From NCBI GenBank assembly GCA_965227065.1, contig CBDDFN010000010.1, forward strand, positions 62,001-126,000: 64,000 nucleotides of DNA, written 5' to 3'. The notes below the pieces were generated by a model that was given only the letters and a program-made list of their open reading frames with translations, was not told where the DNA came from and did no database searches. The position numbers were made by a program, and so were the translations under genes. The DNA comes from CBDDFN01 sp965227065. GTDB taxonomy: Bacteria; Pseudomonadota; Alphaproteobacteria; SPJN01. This document shows, one piece after another, positions 51,542 to 58,843 of the stretch (positions within the stretch are counted from its first letter, which is position 1; each line of letters opens with the position of its first letter).

Positions 51542-52332
51542 GTTTTTCAGACGATGAACTGGACCGCTATGCCCGCCATCTGGTTTTGCGTCAGGTTGGC
51601 GGGGCAGGTCAGGCCAGGCTCAAACAAACCCGTGTTCTGATGGTGGGGGCGGGCGGGCTTGGCTCGCCGGTTCTGCTCTATCTCGCTGCGGCCGGGGTCG
51701 GCACGCTCGGCATTGTCGATGATGACAGGGTCGCGCTCAGCAATCTTCAGCGGCAGGTGCTTTACAAGACAGCCGATCAAGACCGCCTCAAGTCCGACGC
51801 GGCCGCCCAGGCCCTCAACGCGCTCAATCCCCATATCCGTCTGGAAACCCATCCCGTCCGGCTTGAACCCTCCAATGCCGCACACCTGATCGGCGCCTAT
51901 GATCTGGTGGCCGATGGCTCCGACAGTTTTGCAACCCGCAGCCTGGTGGCCGATACCGCCATGGCGCTTGGCAAGCCTTTGGTCAGCGCCGCGATTGCCC
52001 AGTTTGAAGGCCAGCTTGCCACCTACAAGCCGTTTGCGCATCGCGACGCGGCGGGCCTGCCCACCGCCGTCACGCCGCCCTGCCTGCATTGCCTGTTCCC
52101 AGAAGGTGCAGAAAACGCCGGAAACTGCGCCCGCGACGGCATTTTGGGGGCCATCGCAGGTGTCATGGGGACCTTGCAGGCCACTGAAGTTTTGAAAGAA
52201 GCGCTGGGGGTCGGCGACAGTATGGCGGGCAAATTGCTGCTCTATGACGCTTTGGGTCCGCGCTTTCGCACCATCGCCGTGCCCCGCGATCCTGCCTGCG
52301 CACATTGTTCTGGGCCGATCAAAACCCTGTGA
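51538..52332 (+). CDS. moeB: MoeB/ThiF-family E1-like adenylyltransferase
   Basis: A protein of 264 aa. The nucleotide loop GAGGLGSPVLLYLAAAGVG is near residue 37, with DDDRVALSNLQRQVLY following. Zinc cysteine pairs are in CLHCLF and CAHCSG; the candidate catalytic cysteine is in NCARDGI. It adenylates the C-terminal GG of a sulfur carrier such as MoaD or ThiS. Coupling with cysK (4-nt overlap) suggests sulfur transfer into a cofactor pathway. Whether the partner is MoaD or ThiS cannot be seen. Confidence 0.88.
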   Translation: MSFSDDELDRYARHLVLRQVGGAGQARLKQTRVLMVGAGGLGSPVLLYLAAAGVGTLGIVDDDRVALSNLQRQVLYKTADQDRLKSDAAAQALNALNPHIRLETHPVRLEPSNAAHLIGAYDLVADGSDSFATRSLVADTAMALGKPLVSAAIAQFEGQLATYKPFAHRDAAGLPTAVTPPCLHCLFPEGAENAGNCARDGILGAIAGVMGTLQATEVLKEALGVGDSMAGKLLLYDALGPRFRTIAVPRDPACAHCSGPIKTL

Positions 52333-52393
52333 CAGGCCGCACTTTTGCAGGTTTTGCCGCAATCGAGCCCTATTTCACGCGCGTAATGGGGTC

Positions 52394-52406
52394 AAACAGG
52401 CTGTTT
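52394..52406. promoter_or_regulatory. Palindrome in the lipoprotein promoter region
   Basis: AAACAG-G-CTGTTT is a perfect 13-bp palindrome, ending 14 nt before the start of the lipoprotein at 52421. It could be an operator at the promoter; there is no matching site elsewhere that I noticed. Confidence 0.3.
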
Positions 52407-52420
52407 AATGGGTATCTGTC

Positions 52421-53059
52421 ATGAAAATGCGCTCGATTTTTGTTTTTTTGCTCTCTGCCGGCATGCTGGCGGCGTGTTCCAACGCGCAAGTCACCTCGTT
52501 TACCGACCCTGATTACACTGGCGGCGCCCGCACGGTCGGCGATATTGCCGTGCTCGGCACCGATATGCGGTTGGGCGAGCGTCAAGCGATCGAACGCGAG
52601 GCCGCCGATGCGCTGCGCGAGGCGGGCAAGGTGGCGACCACCACCTTGTTGGTGCAGCCGCCGACGCGGGAATTTGATCATGATGCGTTGATGGCCGCGC
52701 TTAAGGCCAAGGGCTTTGAAACCCTGTTGCTGATCTCAGCGGAAGGCAAGGACCGCACGGTGCACCAAACCCCGATCATTCATCATCCGGGCTATTTTTA
52801 CACCAAAAGCTACAAGAAGGGCGGCAAGGTCTATTATGTTCGCCACTATGTGCCGGGCCGGGTTTCAGGTGGTGATGTCTATGACCGCACGCTGGCGCGC
52901 TATACTGCGCGTCTGATCGACCTCGACACCGGCCGCACCTATTGGCGGGCCGATGGCGAAGTGTCCAGTGGCACGCGCTTTGACAAGATGGCCGAAGACA
53001 TGGCGCGCGCCACCGTCAAAAAGATGGCGGAGGACGGGCTGATCCCGTCCCCGATCTGA
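52421..53059 (+). CDS. Lipoprotein of unknown function
   Basis: A protein of 212 aa with a lipoprotein signal ending in the lipobox LAAC (Cys19). The mature domain is alpha/beta with a basic/aromatic loop (HHPGYFYTKSYKKGGK) and a helix-rich C-terminus (KMAEDMARATVKKMAEDG). It resembles DUF4136-like outer-membrane-associated lipoproteins by layout, but no family is assigned. It may lie in the outer membrane, as no Asp follows the lipid cysteine. The stop is one base from the stop of the convergent lipoprotein. Confidence 0.8.
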   Translation: MKMRSIFVFLLSAGMLAACSNAQVTSFTDPDYTGGARTVGDIAVLGTDMRLGERQAIEREAADALREAGKVATTTLLVQPPTREFDHDALMAALKAKGFETLLLISAEGKDRTVHQTPIIHHPGYFYTKSYKKGGKVYYVRHYVPGRVSGGDVYDRTLARYTARLIDLDTGRTYWRADGEVSSGTRFDKMAEDMARATVKKMAEDGLIPSPI

Positions 53060-53060
53060 T

Positions 53061-53573
53061 TTATTCCCACTCGTCGTAGGTTGAGGATTCGCGCTGCTTT
53101 GACGGCGCGGGTCCGCTGCGGCCGCCTTTTTTGGCGCTGCCACGCGGTGCGGGGCTGCCGGCCTCTTGCTCTTCTTTCTTGTTCTTATATTCGCGCTCCA
53201 ACTCCTCGATTGAGGGGTAGTGCTCTTTTTCGACCTGGCAGTTTTTGCCAATCGCGATGCTGGTCAAATGGTTGTAGCGCTGACGCAGGGCTTCATATTC
53301 TTTTTTGTCGGCGTTTTTGAAGTCCATGAAGAAGAACGGGACAAGCAGAAAATAGCCCGCCACACCCAAGGCGACATTTTTGCCGACCTTGCTGGTCTTG
53401 GGCAGAATGCGCTGCATTTCGTTCTGAACATTGGTGATTTCATAATGCAGCTGCTCACAAGTTTTTGCCTGATCGCCATATTGCTGAACCATGACCGGAT
53501 TGGCTGTCCGGCCACCACACGCAGACAGCATCAGGACGCCGCTCATGCAAAGCGCCAGAACGGATCTTTTCAT
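53061..53573 (-). CDS. Lipoprotein with charged coiled-coil and basic tail
   Basis: A protein of 170 aa with lipobox LSAC (Cys19). A cysteine-containing helix (DQAKTCEQLHYEITNVQNEMQ) is followed by a hydrophobic segment (about 66-86, VALGVAGYFLLVPFFFMDF) that may insert in the membrane. A second cysteine lies in GKNCQVEKEHYP, and a low-complexity lysine/glutamate/arginine tail (130-170) follows. The two cysteines could form a disulfide. No family was recognised. It is convergent with the other lipoprotein at a 1-nt gap. Confidence 0.78.
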   Translation of the reverse strand: MKRSVLALCMSGVLMLSACGGRTANPVMVQQYGDQAKTCEQLHYEITNVQNEMQRILPKTSKVGKNVALGVAGYFLLVPFFFMDFKNADKKEYEALRQRYNHLTSIAIGKNCQVEKEHYPSIEELEREYKNKKEEQEAGSPAPRGSAKKGGRSGPAPSKQRESSTYDEWE

Positions 53574-53692
53574 TGAATTGCCCCTTTGGACGGTTTCACC
53601 ATCCCACCCTTAGAGCCCTCATGCCCCGGATTACAGTGAGACACAAGAATAAAAAGAGACAATTACAAAAGATTCGCCGCGATCGCGCCGAC

Positions 53693-53842
53693 CTAGAAGT
53701 GATAGACTTCCGTACCTGCCGAGACCGGCGGCGGGGGCGGCGGCTCATAGGCTTGCGGCGGGGGCGGGGGCATGTCTTCCCCGGCGCACGCAGCCACTGT
53801 GAGCACGAGCGGCACAAGTGCAAGTTTCAACAATTTGCTCAT
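53693..53842 (-). CDS. Small proline-rich lipoprotein (49 aa)
   Basis: A 49-aa reading frame from ATG 53842 to TAG, with GAGGG 5 nt upstream of the start. The signal sequence MSKLLKLALVPLVLTVAAC has a lipobox with Cys19. The mature part is only 30 residues, with two polyproline runs (PPPPP and PPPPPP) and the ending TEVYHF. It resembles tiny lipoproteins of the entericidin kind in size, not sequence. It lies upstream of the larger lipoprotein on the same strand and would be missed by a 60-aa length cut-off. Confidence 0.72.
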   Translation of the reverse strand: MSKLLKLALVPLVLTVAACAGEDMPPPPPQAYEPPPPPPVSAGTEVYHF

Positions 53843-53893
53843 CAGGACCCTCTTTTTTCCGTTCTGCAAAAACCGGCCGCAATACCGGGCCGG

Positions 53894-54889
53894 TCAATCC
53901 TCTTCCGCGCGGCTGGGCAACACCCGGTCAGGCGGTCGATGCCCGTCGACATGGGTTTTGACATTGATCAGCACCCGTTCCCCCATGGCGATCCGCCCCT
54001 CTATCGTGGCTGACCCCATATGGGGCAGCAAGGTGACGTTGGGCGCCTCGACCAGACGTTTGGAAACATCAGGCTCATTTTCAAACACATCAAGGCCCGC
54101 CCCGGAAATTTTGCCATCATAGAGCATGTCGGTCAGGGCGGCCTCATCCACAATTTCGCCCCGCGCCGTGTTGATCAGATAGGCATCTTCTTTGAGCAAA
54201 TGCAGGCGCCGCGCCGACAGCAAATGATAGGTCGCGGGCGTATGCGGGCAGTTGATTGAGACAATATCCATATGGGCGAGCATCTGATCGAGGCTTTCCC
54301 AATAGGTCGCGCCAAGCTCCTGTTCAATCCCCGCAGGCACCCGGTGGCGGTTGTGATAATTGATCTCAAGCCCGAAGGCGCGCGCGCGGCGTGCCACTGC
54401 CTGGCCAATCCGGCCCATGCCGATAATGCCCAGCCGTTTGCCGCCCAGCCGGTTGCCCAGCATGGAGGTCGGCGACCAGCCTGTCCAGCCACCCTCGCGC
54501 AACAGCCGCACCCCCGCCGACATGCGCCGGGGAACCGCCAGGATCAGAGCCATGGTCAGATCAGCCGTGTCTTCGGTCAGCACACCGGGTGTATTGGTCA
54601 CCGCAATGCCACGCGCATCGGCGGCATCAATATCGATATGATCGACGCCGACACCGAAATTGGCGATCAGTTGCAGCTGCGGACCGGCCTGTTCGATCAA
54701 CTCTGCTGGCAAATCATCGGTGACAGTGGGGATCAGGATGGTGGCGCTTTGCATCGCCTCTTGAAGGTCCGCCGCGCTCATCGGCAAATCGCGCCGGTTG
54801 AGCTTGACGTCAAACAGGTCCTTCAGCCGCTCCTCAATCACATCGGGCAGGCGGCGGGTGACGATGACTGTGTGTTTGGCGTCGCTCAT
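53894..54889 (-). CDS. D-isomer 2-hydroxyacid dehydrogenase (glyoxylate/hydroxypyruvate reductase type)
   Basis: A protein of 331 aa. The NAD domain has LGIIGMGRIGQAVARRA near residue 150, and the catalytic Arg, Glu and His lie in NTARGEIVDE, GLDVFENEPD and LPHMGSAT. INCPHTPATYHLL is typical of GhrB/glyoxylate reductases. It reduces glyoxylate or hydroxypyruvate with NAD(P)H. ATG 54889 is used rather than the TTG at 54907. It is divergent from the SH3 protein gene. Confidence 0.93.
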   Translation of the reverse strand: MSDAKHTVIVTRRLPDVIEERLKDLFDVKLNRRDLPMSAADLQEAMQSATILIPTVTDDLPAELIEQAGPQLQLIANFGVGVDHIDIDAADARGIAVTNTPGVLTEDTADLTMALILAVPRRMSAGVRLLREGGWTGWSPTSMLGNRLGGKRLGIIGMGRIGQAVARRARAFGLEINYHNRHRVPAGIEQELGATYWESLDQMLAHMDIVSINCPHTPATYHLLSARRLHLLKEDAYLINTARGEIVDEAALTDMLYDGKISGAGLDVFENEPDVSKRLVEAPNVTLLPHMGSATIEGRIAMGERVLINVKTHVDGHRPPDRVLPSRAEED

Positions 54890-54957
54890 CAGCTCGGACT
54901 TTCGCAAATACTCTTAAGGTGCACAGTGCCGTATCTCAGATGGTGCACGCAAGCCGA

Positions 54958-54986
54958 TTGACCACCATGTCTCCGCGCACTATCAA
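54958..54986 (+). promoter_or_regulatory. Sigma-70-type promoter giving a leaderless mRNA
   Basis: TTGACC (54958-54963), 17-nt spacer, TATCAA (54981-54986), then 6 nt to the ATG at 54993. Transcription would begin at or next to the A of the start codon, and no Shine-Dalgarno is present. Confidence 0.65.
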
Positions 54987-54992
54987 ACGGCC

Positions 54993-55493
54993 ATGAGGGT
55001 TTTGATTCGACTGATTGCCACTGTACTGGTGCTGGGCGTGGCCGGGCCTGCGATTGCGCAGGATACCGGCTCGAAGACCGGCCTGCCATTGCCGCGCTTT
55101 GTGGCGCTCAACAAGGACAAGGTCTTTCTGCGTGCGGGCCCCTCGCAGCGTTATCCGATCCGCTGGGTCTATGAACGGCTCCACCTGCCTGTGGAAGTGA
55201 TTGGCGAATATGACAATTGGCGCAAGGTGCGCGACATGGACGGCGATGAAGGCTGGGTCCATCGCGCATTGTTGACTGGCAAGCGCTATGTCGTGGTGCG
55301 CGGCCGCCAGCTGGTGATGCGGCAAAAGCCTTTGCCCGACGCGCCGCCCGTCGCGATCCTGGAAGACGGTGTCATCGCCCATGCGGTATCGTGTGGCGCG
55401 GCCTGGTGCGAACTGGAAGCCGGCGGCCATAAAGGCCATGCCGAACGCGCGCTATTGTGGGGCCTTTACGCCGACGAACGGCTCGACGATTAG
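54993..55493 (+). CDS. Exported SH3-domain protein
   Basis: A protein of 166 aa with a signal peptide (residues 1-22, cut after AIA). Two SH3b-like modules follow: LNKDKVFLRAGPSQRYPIRW and the region to GWVHRALLTG (about 37-98), then VVVRGRQLVMRQKPLPDAPP and ILEDGVIAHAVSC (about 100-166). Such periplasmic SH3 proteins bind peptidoglycan or protein partners. Two cysteines (SCGAAWC) may form a disulfide. It appears to be expressed from a leaderless promoter. The stop overlaps DUF3501 in TTAG. Confidence 0.87.
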   Translation: MRVLIRLIATVLVLGVAGPAIAQDTGSKTGLPLPRFVALNKDKVFLRAGPSQRYPIRWVYERLHLPVEVIGEYDNWRKVRDMDGDEGWVHRALLTGKRYVVVRGRQLVMRQKPLPDAPPVAILEDGVIAHAVSCGAAWCELEAGGHKGHAERALLWGLYADERLDD

Positions 55494-56083
55494 CCGAAAT
55501 CACCGGCCAGAGCGGCGCGGGCGTCTTCGCTTAATCCCGACAGATGGCTGTACTGGGGATGATCGCAGCCAAACAGCACCGGATGCTCACCCGATTTGAA
55601 CTCGGCAATCTGCGCGTCGGTAAAATCAAAATGGAAAAAATGCACCGATGAGGTTTTGCCGTCCGCGGTGGTGCGTTCGACGTCTTCTTCGGGCCGCGCC
55701 ATGATCTTGTGGGCCCCGAACTGGAAGAAGACATGGTTTTCAATGCCGCCAAGCTTGAGCAGCGTGTTAAGCCGGCGCACCGGATCATCAATTTCGATCA
55801 TGAAGGTGCAGACCAGCTCACGCCCCTGCGGGATCAAAGGGTTATAGGCGCGCAGCTCGTCTTCAAGCTGCTCATCGCCGCCCTTTTCGATATAGAGCAT
55901 TTCCTGAATTTGCGCCTGCATGGTCTCGAAATTCTCGAAATAGGCGGTCGCGTCAGGTCCGACATGAACCCGGCGATGTTTTTTCTTTTGCACCAGGGCT
56001 GAGCGGCGCTCCTTCCGTATGGCGACATAGTCGGCAAGGGGCAGAATATCATTCGCCGTAATGATGCGTTGCGTCTGGGGCAT
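55490..56083 (-). CDS. DUF3501 family protein
   Basis: A cytoplasmic protein of 197 aa. RIITANDILPLADYVAIRKERR at the N-terminus and VGPDATAYFENFETMQAQIQEML match DUF3501. No cysteine cluster or known active site was identified. The family travels with rubrerythrin and a heterodisulfide-reductase-like Fe-S protein, as here: it is third in the operon, 11 nt after the Fe-S gene. Function is not known. Confidence 0.87.
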   Translation of the reverse strand: MPQTQRIITANDILPLADYVAIRKERRSALVQKKKHRRVHVGPDATAYFENFETMQAQIQEMLYIEKGGDEQLEDELRAYNPLIPQGRELVCTFMIEIDDPVRRLNTLLKLGGIENHVFFQFGAHKIMARPEEDVERTTADGKTSSVHFFHFDFTDAQIAEFKSGEHPVLFGCDHPQYSHLSGLSEDARAALAGDFG

Positions 56084-56094
56084 GGGGGAACTCC

Positions 56095-57429
56095 TTACAA
56101 ACCGTAAGACTGGGCAAGCAATTCAACCGGGTGGCGCGCGGTTGAATCCTGGCTGGGGACACCATCGCCTTCCAGCATGTGATGAAGATGTTTGGCCGCC
56201 AGCGGACAATCGGACACCACATGGGCCTTGGCCGATTTTTTGGCATTGCGCACGACGGGCCGGGAGACTTTCTCAGCCAGCGCGAAGGTGTCTTCGAGCA
56301 CGCCAAATGTGCCGCCATGGCCTGAGCAGCGTTCGAGCAGCTCAACGTCCGTATCAGGGATCATGCGCAGCATTTCCGCCGACTTCGCGCCCATATTCTG
56401 CGCGCGGGCATGGCAGGCATGATGGACCGTCACACCGCCCTCAATGGGTTTGAGGTCTTCGACCAGACCCTGGCGTTTTTTGACATCAACAACATATTCG
56501 CAAATGTCGAAGGTCGCGCCCGCAAGGGTCTGCAATTCTTCGTTGTCGGGATCAATCAAGGGCCATTCAAATTTCAGCATCAGCCCGCAGCTCGCGGTCA
56601 GCGCCACAATGTCATAGCCCTGCGCCACATACGGCAAAAGCGCCTTGGCAACCTGTTTGGACTGCTCGGCCACCTGGGCGATATCGCCATGTTCCAGATA
56701 GGGCATGCCGCAACAGCCGGGATAATCCACGATGGTCTCAACCCCATTGTGGGCGAGCACGGCGCGGGCGGCTTCCCCCACGGCGGGATTGTTGAAATTG
56801 ACCGCGCAGGTCGCATAAAGCACGGCCTTGCGCTGACCAAAGGCGGGCGCATCCTTGTTCACCGCGACCGGCGCTTGGGCGCGTTTGACAAAGCTCTTGC
56901 CTTCAAATTTGGGAAGTTCAGCCTTGGCATCAATATGCATGACCGATTTCATCATAGGCCGGGTCAGGCCATTGTCACGCTTGGCCGCCCAGTTGGCGAG
57001 GCCCGACACAGCCCCGGCGAGCGCGCCATTGCGGTCCATTTTGGACAATTGCTTGTGGGCGAGGCTGGTCTCGCCATTGGCATGTTCCATCGCGCGATAC
57101 CGCAGCATCAGATGGGGGAAATCAATATTGAATTCGTGCGGCGGGACGTAAGGACATTTGGTCAAAAAACACATATCACACAAGGTGCAGGCGTCCACGA
57201 CCGGCTTGAAATCCTTGCTGTCGACCGTATCAAGCTCTCCGCTTTCGCTTTCATCGATCAAATCGAACAGGCGGGGAAAGCTTTCGCACAGGTTAAAACA
57301 CCGCCGGCAACCATGGCAGACATCAAACTGACGTCTGAGTTCCGCATCGATTTTTTCGGGATCGATAAAATCAGGGTCCTGCCAATCCAGCGGATGCCGG
57401 GTCGGCGCATCAAGGCTGCCTTCGCGCAT
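56095..57429 (-). CDS. Heterodisulfide reductase-related Fe-S protein (GlpC/HdrD-like)
   Basis: A protein of 444 aa. Two [4Fe-4S] ferredoxin motifs are CHGCRRCFNLCESFP (near 37) and CTLCDMCFLTKCPYVPP (near 80). Two CCG domains follow (YATCAVNFNNP with PGCCGMPYLEHGD, and HHACHARAQNMG with ERCSGHGGTFG), as in GlpC and HdrD. It probably relays electrons to or from the adjacent rubrerythrin or quinone. ATG 57429 is supported by AAGGAT upstream; the 57468 alternative lacks it. It is the middle gene of rubrerythrin / Fe-S / DUF3501. Confidence 0.9.
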   Translation of the reverse strand: MREGSLDAPTRHPLDWQDPDFIDPEKIDAELRRQFDVCHGCRRCFNLCESFPRLFDLIDESESGELDTVDSKDFKPVVDACTLCDMCFLTKCPYVPPHEFNIDFPHLMLRYRAMEHANGETSLAHKQLSKMDRNGALAGAVSGLANWAAKRDNGLTRPMMKSVMHIDAKAELPKFEGKSFVKRAQAPVAVNKDAPAFGQRKAVLYATCAVNFNNPAVGEAARAVLAHNGVETIVDYPGCCGMPYLEHGDIAQVAEQSKQVAKALLPYVAQGYDIVALTASCGLMLKFEWPLIDPDNEELQTLAGATFDICEYVVDVKKRQGLVEDLKPIEGGVTVHHACHARAQNMGAKSAEMLRMIPDTDVELLERCSGHGGTFGVLEDTFALAEKVSRPVVRNAKKSAKAHVVSDCPLAAKHLHHMLEGDGVPSQDSTARHPVELLAQSYGL

Positions 57430-57490
57430 GGTCGTATCCTTCGGCGGAAAAGAGAAAGGGGGCGGCACCCGGCCACCCCCTTCAGATCAC

Positions 57491-57910
57491 TTACGCGTCG
57501 AGGCTGTCGAGCGCTTTGGTGAAACGGCCGGCATGGCTTTTTTCAGCCTTGGCAAGCGTTTCAAACCAATCGGCGATTTCGTCAAAGCCTTCATCACGAG
57601 CGGTCTTCGCCATACCGGGATACATGTCGGTATATTCGTGGGTTTCACCGGCAATCGCGGCCTTCAGATTGTTTTCGGTCGAACCGATCGGCTCGCCGGT
57701 GGCCGGATCGCCAACGCTTTCCATGAATTCCAGGTGACCATGGGCGTGGCCGGTTTCACCTTCGGCGGTCGAACGGAACACGGCTGCCACATCATTGTAG
57801 CCTTCAACATCGGCTTTTTGCGCGAAGTAGAGATAGCGGCGGTTGGCCTGGCTTTCGCCGGCAAAAGCTTCTTTGAGATTGTCGAGCGTCTTGGTGTTGG
57901 CAAGCGACAT
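57491..57910 (-). CDS. Rubrerythrin (ferritin-like diiron protein without rubredoxin domain)
   Basis: A protein of 139 aa, a four-helix ferritin-like diiron domain only. Iron ligands are visible in AGESQANRRYLYF, EGETGHAHGHLEF, AGETHEYTDMYPGM and AKAEKSHAGRF. The C-terminal rubredoxin domain of classical rubrerythrins is absent, so electrons must come from another protein, plausibly the Fe-S partner encoded downstream. Its role would be peroxide reduction. The leader of about 117 nt contains a 6-bp hairpin (57979-57996) and is driven by the promoter under the Irr box. Confidence 0.93.
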   Translation of the reverse strand: MSLANTKTLDNLKEAFAGESQANRRYLYFAQKADVEGYNDVAAVFRSTAEGETGHAHGHLEFMESVGDPATGEPIGSTENNLKAAIAGETHEYTDMYPGMAKTARDEGFDEIADWFETLAKAEKSHAGRFTKALDSLDA

Positions 57911-58033
57911 GATCAGTCCTCCTCAGTGTCCGGGATGGCCGCGCGGACACGCATCACCCGGACGATCAAATGTTTGGGATCCGGCGGACACCGGATGCTG
58001 ACCCACGGCTCCCATCGCGGTCAGTCACCGGTG

Positions 58034-58061
58034 AGTGTAATGGCTTCCATAGGAATGTCAA
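58034..58061 (-). promoter_or_regulatory. Sigma-70 promoter of the rubrerythrin operon
   Basis: On the minus strand TTGACA (58061-58056), 16-nt spacer, TACACT (58039-58034). Transcription is predicted near 58027, giving a 117-nt leader to ATG 57910. The Irr box ends 4 nt upstream of the -35. Confidence 0.7.
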
Positions 58062-58064
58062 AAA

Positions 58065-58083
58065 TTTTGGAAGGCTTCTAAAA
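58065..58083. promoter_or_regulatory. Irr box (ICE motif) upstream of the rubrerythrin operon
   Basis: TTTGGAA-GGC-TTCTAAA at 58066-58082 matches the alphaproteobacterial iron control element TTTAGAA-N3-TTCTAAA with one mismatch; the flanking T and A extend the dyad to 19 bp. It abuts the -35 of the rubrerythrin promoter and lies between rubrerythrin and irr itself. This is a direct sequence match; binding is inferred. Confidence 0.7.
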
Positions 58084-58113
58084 ACCGTCACAAGCATTTG
58101 TTGCGAATGAGTT

Positions 58114-58578
58114 TTAATTAGAAGAAGCGGTCTTGATGCGGACCACAATATCAACACCGTCAATGCGTGCGCCTTCGGGCGCATCGGGCAGACCGGCAAT
58201 GGCGATTTGGTCAGCGGGAATGTCGACCAGCGTGCCGGAGGTCTCGCAATAAAAATGGTGATGCAGAGCTGTGTTGGTATCAAACAAGGTGCGGCCCGCT
58301 TCAACATGAACCGCGCGCAACAGGCCCGCTTTGGTAAATCCGTGCAGCGTGTTGTAGATGGTGGCCAGCGAAACCGGCTGACCGGCCGCTTGCGCCTCCG
58401 CATGCAGGGCTTCAGCCGTAAAATGCCGCGGCTCCCCGCCATCAAACAGAAGACGGGCCAGACCCAGCCGCTGACGCGACGGACGCAAACCGGCATCCCG
58501 CAAAATCCGCAAAGCCCGCGCAAAGGGCTTGTGCGACAGGCGGGTCACGTCAAGGTCGGTATCCATAGGCGCGCTCAT
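58114..58578 (-). CDS. irr: Iron response regulator Irr (Fur family)
   Basis: A protein of 154 aa of the Fur superfamily. A winged helix (about 20-90) contains LRPSRQRLGLARLLF and SLATIYNTLHGF. The dimerisation domain has the Irr-specific triple histidine HHHFYCE (106-108), which takes part in heme sensing. The N-terminal GCPWHD heme motif of Bradyrhizobium Irr is absent, as in most alphaproteobacteria. Irr binds ICE boxes when iron is scarce; one such box lies just downstream. It is divergent from fabA. A far-upstream AGGA is the only ribosome site. Confidence 0.92.
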   Translation of the reverse strand: MSAPMDTDLDVTRLSHKPFARALRILRDAGLRPSRQRLGLARLLFDGGEPRHFTAEALHAEAQAAGQPVSLATIYNTLHGFTKAGLLRAVHVEAGRTLFDTNTALHHHFYCETSGTLVDIPADQIAIAGLPDAPEGARIDGVDIVVRIKTASSN

Positions 58579-58683
58579 CAGGCTGTATTCCTACCGCTTC
58601 TTGTTCTCGTTTGATCGGACCGTCATTGCTGATCGACCTGGCAATTCCCGCGCCGTCGTGTCGCGGTAGTGCCTCTTTCTTTC

Positions 58684-58722
58684 TTACAGTAACGTCATTT
58701 TCACGAAAATCCAACTGTAACG
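58684..58722. promoter_or_regulatory. Nested dyads and direct repeats between irr and fabA
   Basis: Inner dyad ATTTTC-AC-GAAAAT (58697-58710) sits inside outer arms TTACAGT (58684-58690) and ACTGTAA (58714-58720). The outer arms each continue into GTAACG (58689-58694, 58717-58722), a direct repeat with 28-bp spacing. It lies about 120 nt from fabA and 105 nt from irr, an ideal site for an operator serving both. No other feature is seen in 58579-58843. Confidence 0.5.
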
Positions 58723-58843
58723 CCAAGGGGTTGGCGCAAGGTCGGGGGGCATGGCAGGATCGGTTTTGGCGGGGTCGCCTCAACCGACGGTTTTTGGCAC
58801 TCTTCCACACGCGTCAATCTTTTGCTTCAAGGCAACCCAGCCC

